From Paracoccaceae bacterium (GTDB taxonomy: Bacteria > Pseudomonadota > Alphaproteobacteria > Rhodobacterales > Rhodobacteraceae), in contig JAFIEC010000017.1 of NCBI GenBank assembly GCA_020832725.1, positions 1 through 8,875 of the forward strand: a DNA stretch of 8,875 nucleotides, in the 5' to 3' direction. Numbering within the stretch: the stretch's first letter is position 1; every line of letters begins with the position of its first letter. The notes under the pieces were generated by a model. That model saw only the letters and a list, made by a program, of their open reading frames with translations, was not told where the DNA came from and did not search any database. This document shows positions 1-6,715 of this stretch, piece by piece. The position numbers and the translations under genes were made by a program.

Positions 1-960
1 CGTCAGGCCGTGGGCGGCGAGCTGGTCGATCTGGGCCTGCATCAACCCTGGCTGGTGGTCGATGTGACGCTGACCGAACCGGTCGATCTGCCCAGCGCGA
101 CAGTCCAGTACTGCGACCCGGCCCGGCCGATCACCTTTGTCAAGGTGACCGGTGCGCGGAGGCGTTGGGAGATCATGCTGATGCCCGGCGACGACCCGGC
201 CGAGATGGCACGGCCCGAACGGGTCTGGGCGCTTCTGTCGCGCTGGATCGGGCCCCGACAGGCCCGGCTGGACCGCTGCGCGATCTACACCTTTCACTCG
301 CTGATCGCGCCGCGCTGGCGCAACGGTCGGTTGTTCATCGCCGGGGACAGCGCCCACCAGACGCCACCATTTCTGGGCCAGGGCATGTGCACGGGGATCC
401 GCGATGCGGCCAATCTGGCCTGGAAGCTTGCAGCCGTGCACCAGGGCGCGCCCGAGGCGTTGCTTGACACCTACGAATCCGAGCGCATGCCCCATGCCCG
501 CGCATTCATCGACAAGGCGGTGGCACTGGGCAACATCATCCAGACGACCGACCCGGCCGTCGCGGCAGAGCGCGACGCCCACTTTGCCCGGGACGGGGCG
601 GGCGAGATCGTCAACCTGTCACCGTCCCTGGGCCCGGGGCTTCACAATGGTCCGGTCGGCGGAACGATCCCGAGCCAGCCGCGCCTTTCGGACGGTCGGC
701 TGATGGACGACGCCATCGGCCAGCGGTTTGCGCTGCTGGGCCGAATTCCGCCCCGGCTTGCGGAACAGGCGGCAACACTGGGGGCGGTCCGGATCGAAGA
801 TCCGGCCATCGCGAACCTGCTGACCGATGCGGATGCCGAAGGGTTGGTCCTGCGGCCCGACCGCATCGTGCTGGGCACCGCTGAAGATCCGGTGACAGCC
901 GATCTGCTGAACAATCTGGCAAGCCCCGCGCCTTGCAAGGCAGTCCGCAGCGCCGGCTGA
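1..960 (+). CDS. MhpA-like FAD-dependent aromatic hydroxylase, 5'-truncated by window edge
   Basis: This is the C-terminal part of a class A flavoprotein monooxygenase of the 3-(3-hydroxyphenyl)propionate hydroxylase (MhpA) type. Such enzymes use FAD, NAD(P)H and O2 to hydroxylate phenolic rings in the cytosol. The frame is open from base 1, giving about 319 visible residues before TGA at 958-960. The GTG at 10 is internal, not a start. The first visible residues align by eye with MhpA around the LVVDV strand, so roughly 180 N-terminal residues, including the GxGxxG dinucleotide fold, lie upstream. Bases 343-432 encode the second FAD motif, GDSAHQTPPFLGQGMCTGIR followed by DAANLAWKL, which contacts the ribityl and pyrophosphate groups. 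Further on, the P-Q-P and L-M-D-D-x-x-G-x-x-F pattern (about 680-735) and the L-R-P-D-R segment (about 850) are typical of the MhpA C-terminal domain. PhyH and P450 genes follow in the same direction. The family is clear. The substrate is unknown, and a polyketide-type aromatic hydroxylase is possible. Confidence 0.88.
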   Translation, partial: RQAVGGELVDLGLHQPWLVVDVTLTEPVDLPSATVQYCDPARPITFVKVTGARRRWEIMLMPGDDPAEMARPERVWALLSRWIGPRQARLDRCAIYTFHSLIAPRWRNGRLFIAGDSAHQTPPFLGQGMCTGIRDAANLAWKLAAVHQGAPEALLDTYESERMPHARAFIDKAVALGNIIQTTDPAVAAERDAHFARDGAGEIVNLSPSLGPGLHNGPVGGTIPSQPRLSDGRLMDDAIGQRFALLGRIPPRLAEQAATLGAVRIEDPAIANLLTDADAEGLVLRPDRIVLGTAEDPVTADLLNNLASPAPCKAVRSAG

Positions 961-1012
961 TGCCGGTGCCGCCATACGACAACCGGAGCAGAAAACCGCA
1001 CCGGAGACACAA

Positions 1013-1020
1013 AGGGAGGA
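1013..1020 (+). promoter_or_regulatory. Ribosome binding site for the PhyH-family gene
   Basis: AGGGAGGA lies five bases before the ATG at 1026. It fixes the start at 1026 rather than at the upstream in-frame ATG at 933, which lies inside the preceding hydroxylase gene and has no comparable site. Confidence 0.75.
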
Positions 1021-1025
1021 CCACC

Positions 1026-1859
1026 ATGAACCGCAAACCGCTTGTTCCGATCACCCAGGAGGATGTTGTCACGTTCGAACGCGACGGCGTCGTCTGTCTT
1101 CGCGGCATGTTCGACGATGACTGGATCGCGCGCATGAACAATGCGATCGACCAGATCATGGATGCAGACCATCCGCTGGCCCGCCCGCGCGAGGTCACGC
1201 GCGCCGTCGGCGGAAAGACCGGGCGCTACCACATCAATTCGTTCGTCTGGCACTGGAATGATGATTTCCGCGCCTTCAACCTGGAATCGCCCGCCGCCGA
1301 GATCGCCGCGCATCTGATGGGAGCCGACAGCGTGCGGCTGTTCTACGATCAGGTGTTCGTCAAGGAACCCCACACCGCAGAACGCACGGACTGGCACCAG
1401 GACCTTCCTTTCTGGCCGTTGCAGGGCGAGCAGATCCTGTCGGTCTGGGTGGCGCTGACCCCGGTCAACGAGCAGAACAGCGCGCTGGAATACATCGCAG
1501 GATCGCACAAATGGGGCAAGTTCTATGCTGCGGCCATCCCCGACAAGGATCCGAATTTCCGCTCGGAACTGGAGCCTTGCCCGGATTTCAACGAGATGCG
1601 GGGGCGCCCGGGTTACGATTTCCTGTCATGGGACATGCAGCCGGGTGATTGCCTGGTGCACCATCCGCTGACTGTTCACGGGTCAGCCGGGAATTTCTCG
1701 CCCACCCAGCGCCGGGCCGCGATTTCGACGCGCTACTTCGGGCCCGATACGCGCTGGGATCCGCGACCCGCAACCATGAAGATAACCGGCGATCCGCAAC
1801 TGGAGCAGGGAACCTATCCGGCAGACGACCGCGTGTTCCCGGAGGCCTGGCGCGCCTGA
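1026..1859 (+). CDS. Phytanoyl-CoA dioxygenase (PhyH) family Fe(II)/2-oxoglutarate oxygenase
   Basis: This 277-residue cytosolic enzyme has the PhyH double-stranded beta-helix signature. Members couple oxidative decarboxylation of 2-oxoglutarate to hydroxylation of a substrate C-H bond. The facial triad is visible: H124-Q-D126 in the segment TDWHQDLPFW, and the distal H218 in the segment TVHGSAGN, the usual H-x-S-x-x-N context. R229 or R230, 11-12 residues later, is the expected 2-oxoglutarate salt-bridge residue. The middle segment WVALTPVNEQNSALEYIAGS (141-160) is the conserved PhyH core ending in the G-S-H element. Length is normal for bacterial members (about 260-310). The start is chosen for its strong Shine-Dalgarno site; the frame is open upstream to 933, but that part overlaps the hydroxylase gene. 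It sits 65 bases after the flavin hydroxylase and 90 bases before the P450. The substrate cannot be read from sequence; bacterial members act on fatty acyl-CoAs, ectoine, halogenated amino acids and natural products. Confidence 0.9.
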   Translation: MNRKPLVPITQEDVVTFERDGVVCLRGMFDDDWIARMNNAIDQIMDADHPLARPREVTRAVGGKTGRYHINSFVWHWNDDFRAFNLESPAAEIAAHLMGADSVRLFYDQVFVKEPHTAERTDWHQDLPFWPLQGEQILSVWVALTPVNEQNSALEYIAGSHKWGKFYAAAIPDKDPNFRSELEPCPDFNEMRGRPGYDFLSWDMQPGDCLVHHPLTVHGSAGNFSPTQRRAAISTRYFGPDTRWDPRPATMKITGDPQLEQGTYPADDRVFPEAWRA

Positions 1860-1870
1860 TCCGGCAGATC

Positions 1871-1888
1871 GCCCGGATTTTCCCGGGC
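1871..1888 (+). repeat. Small inverted repeat (6-bp stem) in PhyH-P450 spacer
   Basis: GCCCGG (1871-1876) and CCGGGC (1883-1888) are perfect complements around the 6-base loop ATTTTC. The element lies 11 bases after the PhyH stop. Its 3' arm shares bases 1885-1888 with the larger hairpin that follows, so the two RNA structures cannot form together. Confidence 0.5.
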
Positions 1889-1915
1889 ACGCATGCATGT
1901 GAAGCGTGCGTGCCC
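1885..1915 (+). repeat. 12-bp stem hairpin in PhyH-P450 spacer
   Basis: GGGCACGCATGC (1885-1896) pairs with GCGTGCGTGCCC (1904-1915) through 11 Watson-Crick pairs and one G-U, around the 7-base loop ATGTGAA. No T-run follows, so it does not look like a standard intrinsic terminator. It ends 21 bases before the P450 Shine-Dalgarno site. It could be a 3'-end stabiliser or processing site that sets the ratio of PhyH to P450 mRNA, an attenuator, or a double-stranded operator. The pairing is seen directly; the role is inference. Confidence 0.65.
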
Positions 1916-1936
1916 TCCATGATCCTGCAAGCAACC

Positions 1937-1943
1937 AGGAGGT
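1937..1943 (+). promoter_or_regulatory. Ribosome binding site for the P450 gene
   Basis: AGGAGGT, essentially the full anti-16S complement, ends six bases before the ATG at 1950 and settles that start. Confidence 0.85.
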
Positions 1944-1949
1944 GCCGTC

Positions 1950-3122
1950 ATGAATGCGCGCCCCGCCTCACTCGATGTCGATCTCTACAGCGACGAGATC
2001 ATCCGCGAGCCCTACGAGACCTACCGGGCGCTGCGCGACGCAGGTTCGGCCGTCTGGCTGCCACGCCACGAACTCTGGGCCGTGGCACGCTTTGAGGAGG
2101 TGCGTCAGGTCTTGCGCGACCACAGGCGTTTCTCGTCCGCCAGGGGTGTGGCTGCCAACGAGGAGACGAACCGTGCATCGATGGGCACGACATTGGCCTC
2201 GGATCCGCCGCTGCATACCGAACAACGCAAGATCATCGTGGCGCCGCTGATGCCCGGAGCGCTGGCACCGCTACGCGCGCAGATCGAGGCGACTGCCGAT
2301 GATCTGATCGCGCGCCTCGTGGCTCGGGGCAGCTTTGACGCCATGAGCGATCTTGCGCGGGTGCTGCCGGTGAGCATCGTTTCCGACCTTGTCGGCCTGC
2401 CGGAGGAGGGGCGGCAGAACCTCCTGAAATGGGCCGCCGCGACTTTTGACATCCTGGGCGTGATGAACGAACGGGCGCGCGAGGCGGTGCCGGCAGTCCA
2501 GGAAATGCGGGCCTATACCGTCGAGCAGGCCACCCCCGAGCGCTTGCGCCCCGGAAGCTGGGCTGCCCGGCTCTATGAAGCGGCCGCGGAGGGAAAGATT
2601 CCGGTGGAACGATGCCCGGCGATGATGCGCGACTACATGGCCCCGTCGCTGGACACGACGATACTGGGCACCGGCAACATTCTCTGGCTGCTGGCGCGCC
2701 ACCCTGACCAATGGGAGTTGCTGCGCGCCAATCCTGATCTCATTCCCTCGGCGATCAACGAGGGGCTCAGGCTGGAATCCCCGATCCGCGGCTTCACCCG
2801 CCTGTTGAACACCGCGACCAGGCTGGGCGACACCGAACTTCCCGAGGGTGCGCGCGTCTTGGCTCTCTATGCTTCGGCCAACAGGGACGAACGGAAGTGG
2901 GATGAGCCGGAGCGCTTCGACATCACCCGCAAGGCTACCGAGCAGCTGGGATTCGGGCACGGCATACATACCTGCGCCGGAATGCATCTGGCGCGCCTCG
3001 AGATCGGAGCGATCCTGTCGGCGCTCGTCCGCCGCGTGCGCCGCATCGAGGTGGAGGACCCCGTATTTGCCTACAACAATGTCCTGCGTGGATTCGACTC
3101 GCTGCCGATGCGGCTGCAGTAG
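1950..3122 (+). CDS. Cytochrome P450, soluble bacterial type
   Basis: This 390-residue heme monooxygenase activates O2 with electrons normally supplied by a ferredoxin and ferredoxin reductase. It has no membrane anchor, as expected for a cytosolic class I enzyme. Visible landmarks are the C-helix H89-x-x-x-R93 in LHTEQRK (heme propionate contacts), the I-helix acid-alcohol pair D235-T236-T237, the K-helix E271-G-L-R274 (ExxR), the PERF element 320-323, and the heme loop F335-G-H-G-I-H-T-C342-A-G with C342 as proximal thiolate ligand. The I-helix reads A-P-S-L-D-T-T rather than the common A-G-x-D-T-T. I recall a similar S-L-D-T-T in the CYP199 group, which oxidises para-substituted benzoates, and the C-terminus N-N-V-L-R-G-F-x-S-L-P also fits that broad set. 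This subgroup is a by-eye inference. No ferredoxin or reductase gene is next to it in the window. It is the last gene of the likely oxygenase operon. Confidence 0.93.
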   Translation: MNARPASLDVDLYSDEIIREPYETYRALRDAGSAVWLPRHELWAVARFEEVRQVLRDHRRFSSARGVAANEETNRASMGTTLASDPPLHTEQRKIIVAPLMPGALAPLRAQIEATADDLIARLVARGSFDAMSDLARVLPVSIVSDLVGLPEEGRQNLLKWAAATFDILGVMNERAREAVPAVQEMRAYTVEQATPERLRPGSWAARLYEAAAEGKIPVERCPAMMRDYMAPSLDTTILGTGNILWLLARHPDQWELLRANPDLIPSAINEGLRLESPIRGFTRLLNTATRLGDTELPEGARVLALYASANRDERKWDEPERFDITRKATEQLGFGHGIHTCAGMHLARLEIGAILSALVRRVRRIEVEDPVFAYNNVLRGFDSLPMRLQ

Positions 3123-3249
3123 AGCCTGTTGTCCGGGTGTTTCGCCGTCGGCGATCGCCCTTCATTCAATGCATGGGTTGGTGTCATTGTCGTGGTGGAA
3201 TTCCCATACGGCAAGCGACAGATTACCGTGTCCTCTCTCGTCCCGGCAC
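3123..3249. other. Convergent intergenic gap with a weak hairpin
   Basis: These 127 bases separate the P450 stop from the stop of the oppositely oriented small gene. The only symmetric elements seen are TCGCC-gtc-GGCGA (3142-3154) and the overlapping palindrome GGCGATCGCC (3150-3159). Neither is followed by a T-run on either strand, so a bidirectional terminator is possible but not shown. Confidence 0.35.
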
Positions 3250-3894
3250 CTATGCGACAGGCGTCAGCAGCGCAGGGCAACGGGCTGCATCGATCAGCGC
3301 CGCGAGGTGCGCGGGATCAGAAGAGTTTGTTCGCGAGAGAACCAGCGCACTGAGCAGCATCGGATCGAGCACGTCAGGCGGCGTGTCGGCAGGAAGTACG
3401 CGGGCGCGCGTGCCGAACATCCGCGCGAGCTCGGTGGCGAGCCGGGCTGCAGGACCGTCCTCGTCGTCTTCAAGAGCGGCTACCGGTCCTTGCAATGGCA
3501 GGAAGCGTCGGCAAGCCATGATCACCGCGTCACCCGGCTGCCGAAGGCCCAGCGCCAGATCGGGCAGAGTGCCGCTATCAGTGCGAAAGCTCGCCCGTAG
3601 CTTCATTTCCAAGGCGGCGCGGTCCAGGCTGCTGCGAAAGGCGCGGGCATCGGCGGCATAGGCAATGCTCATCCCTTCGCGGCTCAGAAGCAGTGTGGTC
3701 CCCGCCGGGCGGCCCCAGGTGACCAGCCTCGCCCCCTCGGCCGCTTCAGTGCGCGGGTCAAGCGCCAGCACGGCCTCAAGCGCCGCCTGTGTCCGCGCCG
3801 CCAGCGCCACCGCCAATCCGATCGCCGGCCTGGCATCGGCAAAGCTGCCCGCCAGAAGCAGAACACGCCGCGCCCGGGGCGGGTCAGTCGTCAT
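3250..3894 (-). CDS. Protein of unknown function coupled to Lon-like protease; possible UspA/HUP-like fold
   Basis: I do not recognise this 214-residue protein with certainty. The N-terminus after RARR (strand VLLLAGS, then an alanine-rich helix and a second strand AVLALD, residues 11-47) resembles the beta-alpha-beta opening of universal stress proteins. The end, with C206-P-A-L-L-T-P-V, resembles their closing C-P-V-L-V-V strand. The usual Usp nucleotide motif G-x2-G-x9-G-S/T is not apparent, and the protein is longer than a single Usp domain, so the assignment is tentative. There is no signal peptide or membrane segment. The start at 3894 is chosen because its ATG overlaps the protease stop by 11 bases (ATGACGACTGA), the usual sign of translational coupling. 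The frame stays open 14 codons further, to 3936, but that would overlap the protease by 53 bases. Co-transcription suggests a role linked to the protease, perhaps as adaptor or stress partner. That role is inference. Confidence 0.7.
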   Translation of the reverse strand: MTTDPPRARRVLLLAGSFADARPAIGLAVALAARTQAALEAVLALDPRTEAAEGARLVTWGRPAGTTLLLSREGMSIAYAADARAFRSSLDRAALEMKLRASFRTDSGTLPDLALGLRQPGDAVIMACRRFLPLQGPVAALEDDEDGPAARLATELARMFGTRARVLPADTPPDVLDPMLLSALVLSRTNSSDPAHLAALIDAARCPALLTPVA

Positions 3895-6325
3895 CGCGTT
3901 GTTCCGACGCTGTTTCTGCCGAGCGGCCGAAGTCACGCCGCGCCTCGGCGAAATCCATCAACCTGGCCTCGACATTGGCGTTCACCGTGCCGGGCTCGAA
4001 CTCTCCACCGAGGCCGCGCTTGCCTGCGGGCAAGCCGGTCAGCAACTCCAGCGCCTGATCGACATGGTCGATCGCATGAATCTGGAAGCGCCCTTCGGCC
4101 ACCGCCGCGACCACATCTGCGCGCAGCATCAGATTGTCGACATTTCGCCGCGGGATCAGCACACCCTGCCGACCCGTCAGGCCCTGCCCGGTACAGGCAT
4201 CGAAGAATCCCTCGATCTTCTCGTTGACCCCGCCGACGGGCTGCACCTCGCCCTGCTGGTTGATCGAGCCGGTGACGGCGAGGGACTGGGTCAGCGGAAC
4301 GCCGGCCAGCGCCGACAGCAGCGCGCAGAGTTCGGCCACCGAGGCGCTGTCGCCCTCGACCCCGCCATAGCTTTGCTCGAACACCAGCGAGGCCCAGAGC
4401 GACAGCGGCATTTCGGGCAGGTAATGCGTGGACAGATATCCCGACAGGATCAGTACGCCCTTGGAGTGAATGGGCCCGCCCAGCTTCACCTCGCGCTCGA
4501 TATCGACGACCTGTCCCGCGCCCAGCCGCACACGTGCGGTGATCCGCGCAGGCCAGCCGAATCGCGCCGCACCCAGCGACGCGACCGTCAGACCGTTGAC
4601 CTGTCCCACGACCGACCCTCTTGTGTCGATCATGATGGTGCCACGGGCGATCATTTCCTGCATGCGTTCGGCAATCCGGTCGGCGCGGCGCAGCCGTGCG
4701 GCCTCGGCACCCTCGACATGCTCACGGTCGATCGTCGCCGCGCCCACCTGACCGGCCCGGTGATCGGCTTCGCGCAGCACGTCCCATAGCCGGCTGAGCT
4801 CCAGCGACAGCTTCTCGCGGTCTTCGGCCTCGCGCGAGGCATATTCGATCAGCGCGGCAACGCCATCGGCGGTGACGGGTCGCAGGCCCTCGCGCTTGAC
4901 CACTCCTGCGACCTGACGGGCAAGAAGCGCCATGCTTTCAGCGTGCCGATCCATGTCGGAGCCGAACTCTGCGGTTACGGTGAAAAGCTGCGAAAACTCC
5001 GGATCATGGGCTTCCAGCAGACGGTGCAGATACCTGTCCCCCACCAGCACTATGCGCAGGTCGAGCGGTATGGGTTCCGGCTCCAGAGTGGTTGTGGTTG
5101 AAAGGCCCAGCCGGTCGCCGGCACCGATGATGCGGATTTCTGCAGTCTCCAAACAGCGCTTGAGCGCGTCCCAGGCGAAGGGTTCGGTCAGCAAGCGGCG
5201 GGCATCAAGTACCAGATAGCCACCATTTGCCCGATGCAGCGCGCCGGGCCGGATCAACGTTACATCGGTGACGAGCGTACCCATCTGCTGCATGTGCTCG
5301 ACCCGCCCGGTCAGGTTGGCCAGCGTCGGCAAGGATTCGAAGATGACCGGTGCCCCGGTCGCGTTTTCCGCGTGCGAGACCATGACATTGACTGCGAAGC
5401 GGTGAAAACGCGGCGTGTCGTGGACGCGCGCCTGTGCGATCGGAAAGGCACCCTCGCTGCCCTGGCTGCCGGCCTTGAGGAAAAGTTCGGCATTGGCGAT
5501 CAGGTCGCGACGAACCGCATCGAGATGCGCTTTCAGAACCGTGATCCCGGCGAATTCCTCTCGCAGGTCGGTGAGGTTCAGATCGACCACCTGCTGGGCC
5601 ATCTCTGCGTTGAGCGCCGCGATGGCAGCACGATGTTCCTTCTCGATCCGCGGCAGGGATTCGAGAAAATCCGACAATTCCGTTTGCGTCTGCGCCACGT
5701 TCTCGCGGATCGCATCGCGCTCGGCCTCGGGCAGCTTTTCGATCACCTCGGGTTTTTGCACCTCGCCATGCTCGGTCGGCGCCAGGGCAAAGCCCATCGG
5801 CGTGCGCAGGATCGCAACGCCGCGTTCGCGGGCACGGCGCGCGAGACCCGAGAACGTCGATTCATTGCGATTGCCGAATTCTTGCTCGATGGCGGCACGG
5901 CGGGACTGGTATTCCTCGGACTCGAAGAGCGCTGGTATGCTCTGGGCCAGATCGTCAACGAGTTCCGCCATCGCCCGGCGAAATTTCGGCCCCGTGCCAT
6001 GCGGCAGCCTGAGGGCATGTGGTCGGTCGGGGGCCTCGAAATTGTGTACGTAGACCCAATCGGCAGGCACCACGCGCGAAGCTGCTGCTTCCTCCAGCAA
6101 TCCGACGACCGATGAATGCCGGCCAGAGCCTTCGGGTCCGTGCACAAAGAGGTTGAAACGGCGCTGACGCATGCCGGCGGCAAGGCGGATCGCTTCGACT
6201 GCCCGCTCCTGACCGAACAATTGCTCCAGCGGTTCCAGCTCGTCGGTCGTGGCAAAGCCCAGTGCAACCGGGTCGCAGCAATGGCGCAGCACGTCGGGCG
6301 AAAGTGCGGTGATATGTTCAGTCAT
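3884..6325 (-). CDS. Lon-like ATP-dependent protease (AAA_32/LonB type)
   Basis: This 813-residue protein combines an AAA+ module with a C-terminal Lon protease domain and lacks the N-terminal substrate-binding domain of classical Lon. The nucleotide loop is G63-P-E-G-S-G-R69-H-S, with Arg where Walker A normally has Lys. Walker B is probably Y-L-V-L-D374-A. A long charged helical insertion (about 197-285, with little Gly or Pro) separates the two motifs. The segment 441-454 (DPEFSQLFTVTAEF) is a family hallmark close to the arginine-finger region. The protease half carries the catalytic Ser in E657-G-D-S660-A-S and Lys in G-V-N-E-K703, the Ser-Lys dyad in LonB-like rather than LonA-like wording. 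No membrane anchor is seen, unlike archaeal LonB. The start at 6325 gives the usual length for such proteins and begins just before recognisable sequence; it lacks a strong Shine-Dalgarno site. The frame is open to 6721, but that extension looks non-coding. Likely role: regulated degradation of specific or damaged cytosolic proteins. Confidence 0.9.
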   Translation of the reverse strand: MTEHITALSPDVLRHCCDPVALGFATTDELEPLEQLFGQERAVEAIRLAAGMRQRRFNLFVHGPEGSGRHSSVVGLLEEAAASRVVPADWVYVHNFEAPDRPHALRLPHGTGPKFRRAMAELVDDLAQSIPALFESEEYQSRRAAIEQEFGNRNESTFSGLARRARERGVAILRTPMGFALAPTEHGEVQKPEVIEKLPEAERDAIRENVAQTQTELSDFLESLPRIEKEHRAAIAALNAEMAQQVVDLNLTDLREEFAGITVLKAHLDAVRRDLIANAELFLKAGSQGSEGAFPIAQARVHDTPRFHRFAVNVMVSHAENATGAPVIFESLPTLANLTGRVEHMQQMGTLVTDVTLIRPGALHRANGGYLVLDARRLLTEPFAWDALKRCLETAEIRIIGAGDRLGLSTTTTLEPEPIPLDLRIVLVGDRYLHRLLEAHDPEFSQLFTVTAEFGSDMDRHAESMALLARQVAGVVKREGLRPVTADGVAALIEYASREAEDREKLSLELSRLWDVLREADHRAGQVGAATIDREHVEGAEAARLRRADRIAERMQEMIARGTIMIDTRGSVVGQVNGLTVASLGAARFGWPARITARVRLGAGQVVDIEREVKLGGPIHSKGVLILSGYLSTHYLPEMPLSLWASLVFEQSYGGVEGDSASVAELCALLSALAGVPLTQSLAVTGSINQQGEVQPVGGVNEKIEGFFDACTGQGLTGRQGVLIPRRNVDNLMLRADVVAAVAEGRFQIHAIDHVDQALELLTGLPAGKRGLGGEFEPGTVNANVEARLMDFAEARRDFGRSAETASEQRDDD

Positions 6326-6485
6326 GATCAGACGACTCTGACACGGCCCCGACCATTGGAAAAGAGGGGATCCCGATGTGATGGTGCCCGGTCCCGGCCA
6401 GGCATCGCGGCTCCCGAGAGATGACGACCGAGTGGCGCCCGGCAATGCAGGATCCAAACAGGCGTGTCTTGGGCGTCTTGACTCT

Positions 6486-6569
6486 GTCGGCGATGCGATC
6501 TCCGATGGTCCCGGTATCAGCCGCGATCCCGCCGGACAGGGTGCCACTCCGGACCAGAAGATCGAACAT
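6486..6569 (-). pseudogene. Possible N-terminal relic of an amidohydrolase gene
   Basis: Reading from ATG at 6569, the first 28 residues begin MFDLLVRSGTLSGG and continue I-A-A-D-T-G-T-I-G-D-R-I-A-D. This resembles the start of many amidohydrolase-superfamily enzymes (D-aminoacylase, cytosine deaminase and dihydropyrimidinase relatives), which open with a strand like F-D-L-L-I-R-G-G-T-L, then D-G, a D-I-x-I strand and G-x-R-I-A. After D28 the similarity stops in all three minus-strand frames: the expected D-A-x-G and metal-binding H-x-H segments are absent, and the frame ends near 6318. No good Shine-Dalgarno site precedes it. I read it as a decayed or partially deleted gene whose remainder was lost when the protease unit became adjacent. 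Chance resemblance over 28 residues cannot be excluded without a search. Confidence 0.4.
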
Positions 6570-6668
6570 TCCATTTGAAAGGGTGGCATCGACTCAGCGT
6601 GCACCTCGGCTCGGTGCGACATCGATGTCAGGCCAAGGACAGACAGAGGGATGACCGCCCAAAGAACA

Positions 6669-6690
6669 GCCCGCAGGGCAACGCGGCCCT
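6669..6690 (+). repeat. Overlapping GCCC/GGGC inverted repeats upstream of the symporter
   Basis: GCCC-GCA-GGGC (6669-6679) overlaps AGGGC-AACGCG-GCCCT (6675-6690). The middle arm can pair either with the left or with the right partner. Stems are short (4-5 bp), so each alone could be chance in GC-rich DNA. Confidence 0.35.
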
Positions 6691-6715
6691 GATGATGGGG
6701 GAGCCCGGGAAAATG

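Noticed and set aside
642..1508. 288-codon minus-strand ORF across the hydroxylase and PhyH genes
   Set aside because: It is antisense to two well-recognised proteins, spans their intergenic gap, and shows no domain. Such shadows are common in high-GC DNA.
1649..2095. Plus-strand ORF bridging the PhyH and P450 genes
   Set aside because: It overlaps both supported genes in another frame and has Arg-rich shadow composition.
3142..3159. Bidirectional intrinsic terminator between convergent genes
   Set aside because: The stem is only 5 bp and no T-run follows on either strand, so it is noted as a weak hairpin only.
3665..4789. 374-codon plus-strand ORF opposite the small gene and the protease
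   Set aside because: It crosses two clear minus-strand genes, has shadow-like His/Arg/Gln-rich composition and no ribosome site or domain.
5234..6115. 293-codon plus-strand ORF opposite the protease
   Set aside because: Antisense to the AAA and insertion regions of the protease, with no recognisable protein family.
6478..6506. Sigma-70-like promoter for the symporter (TTGACT, 17-base spacer, TCCGAT)
   Set aside because: The -10 matches only three of six positions and it lies about 290 bases from the gene, too weak to annotate.
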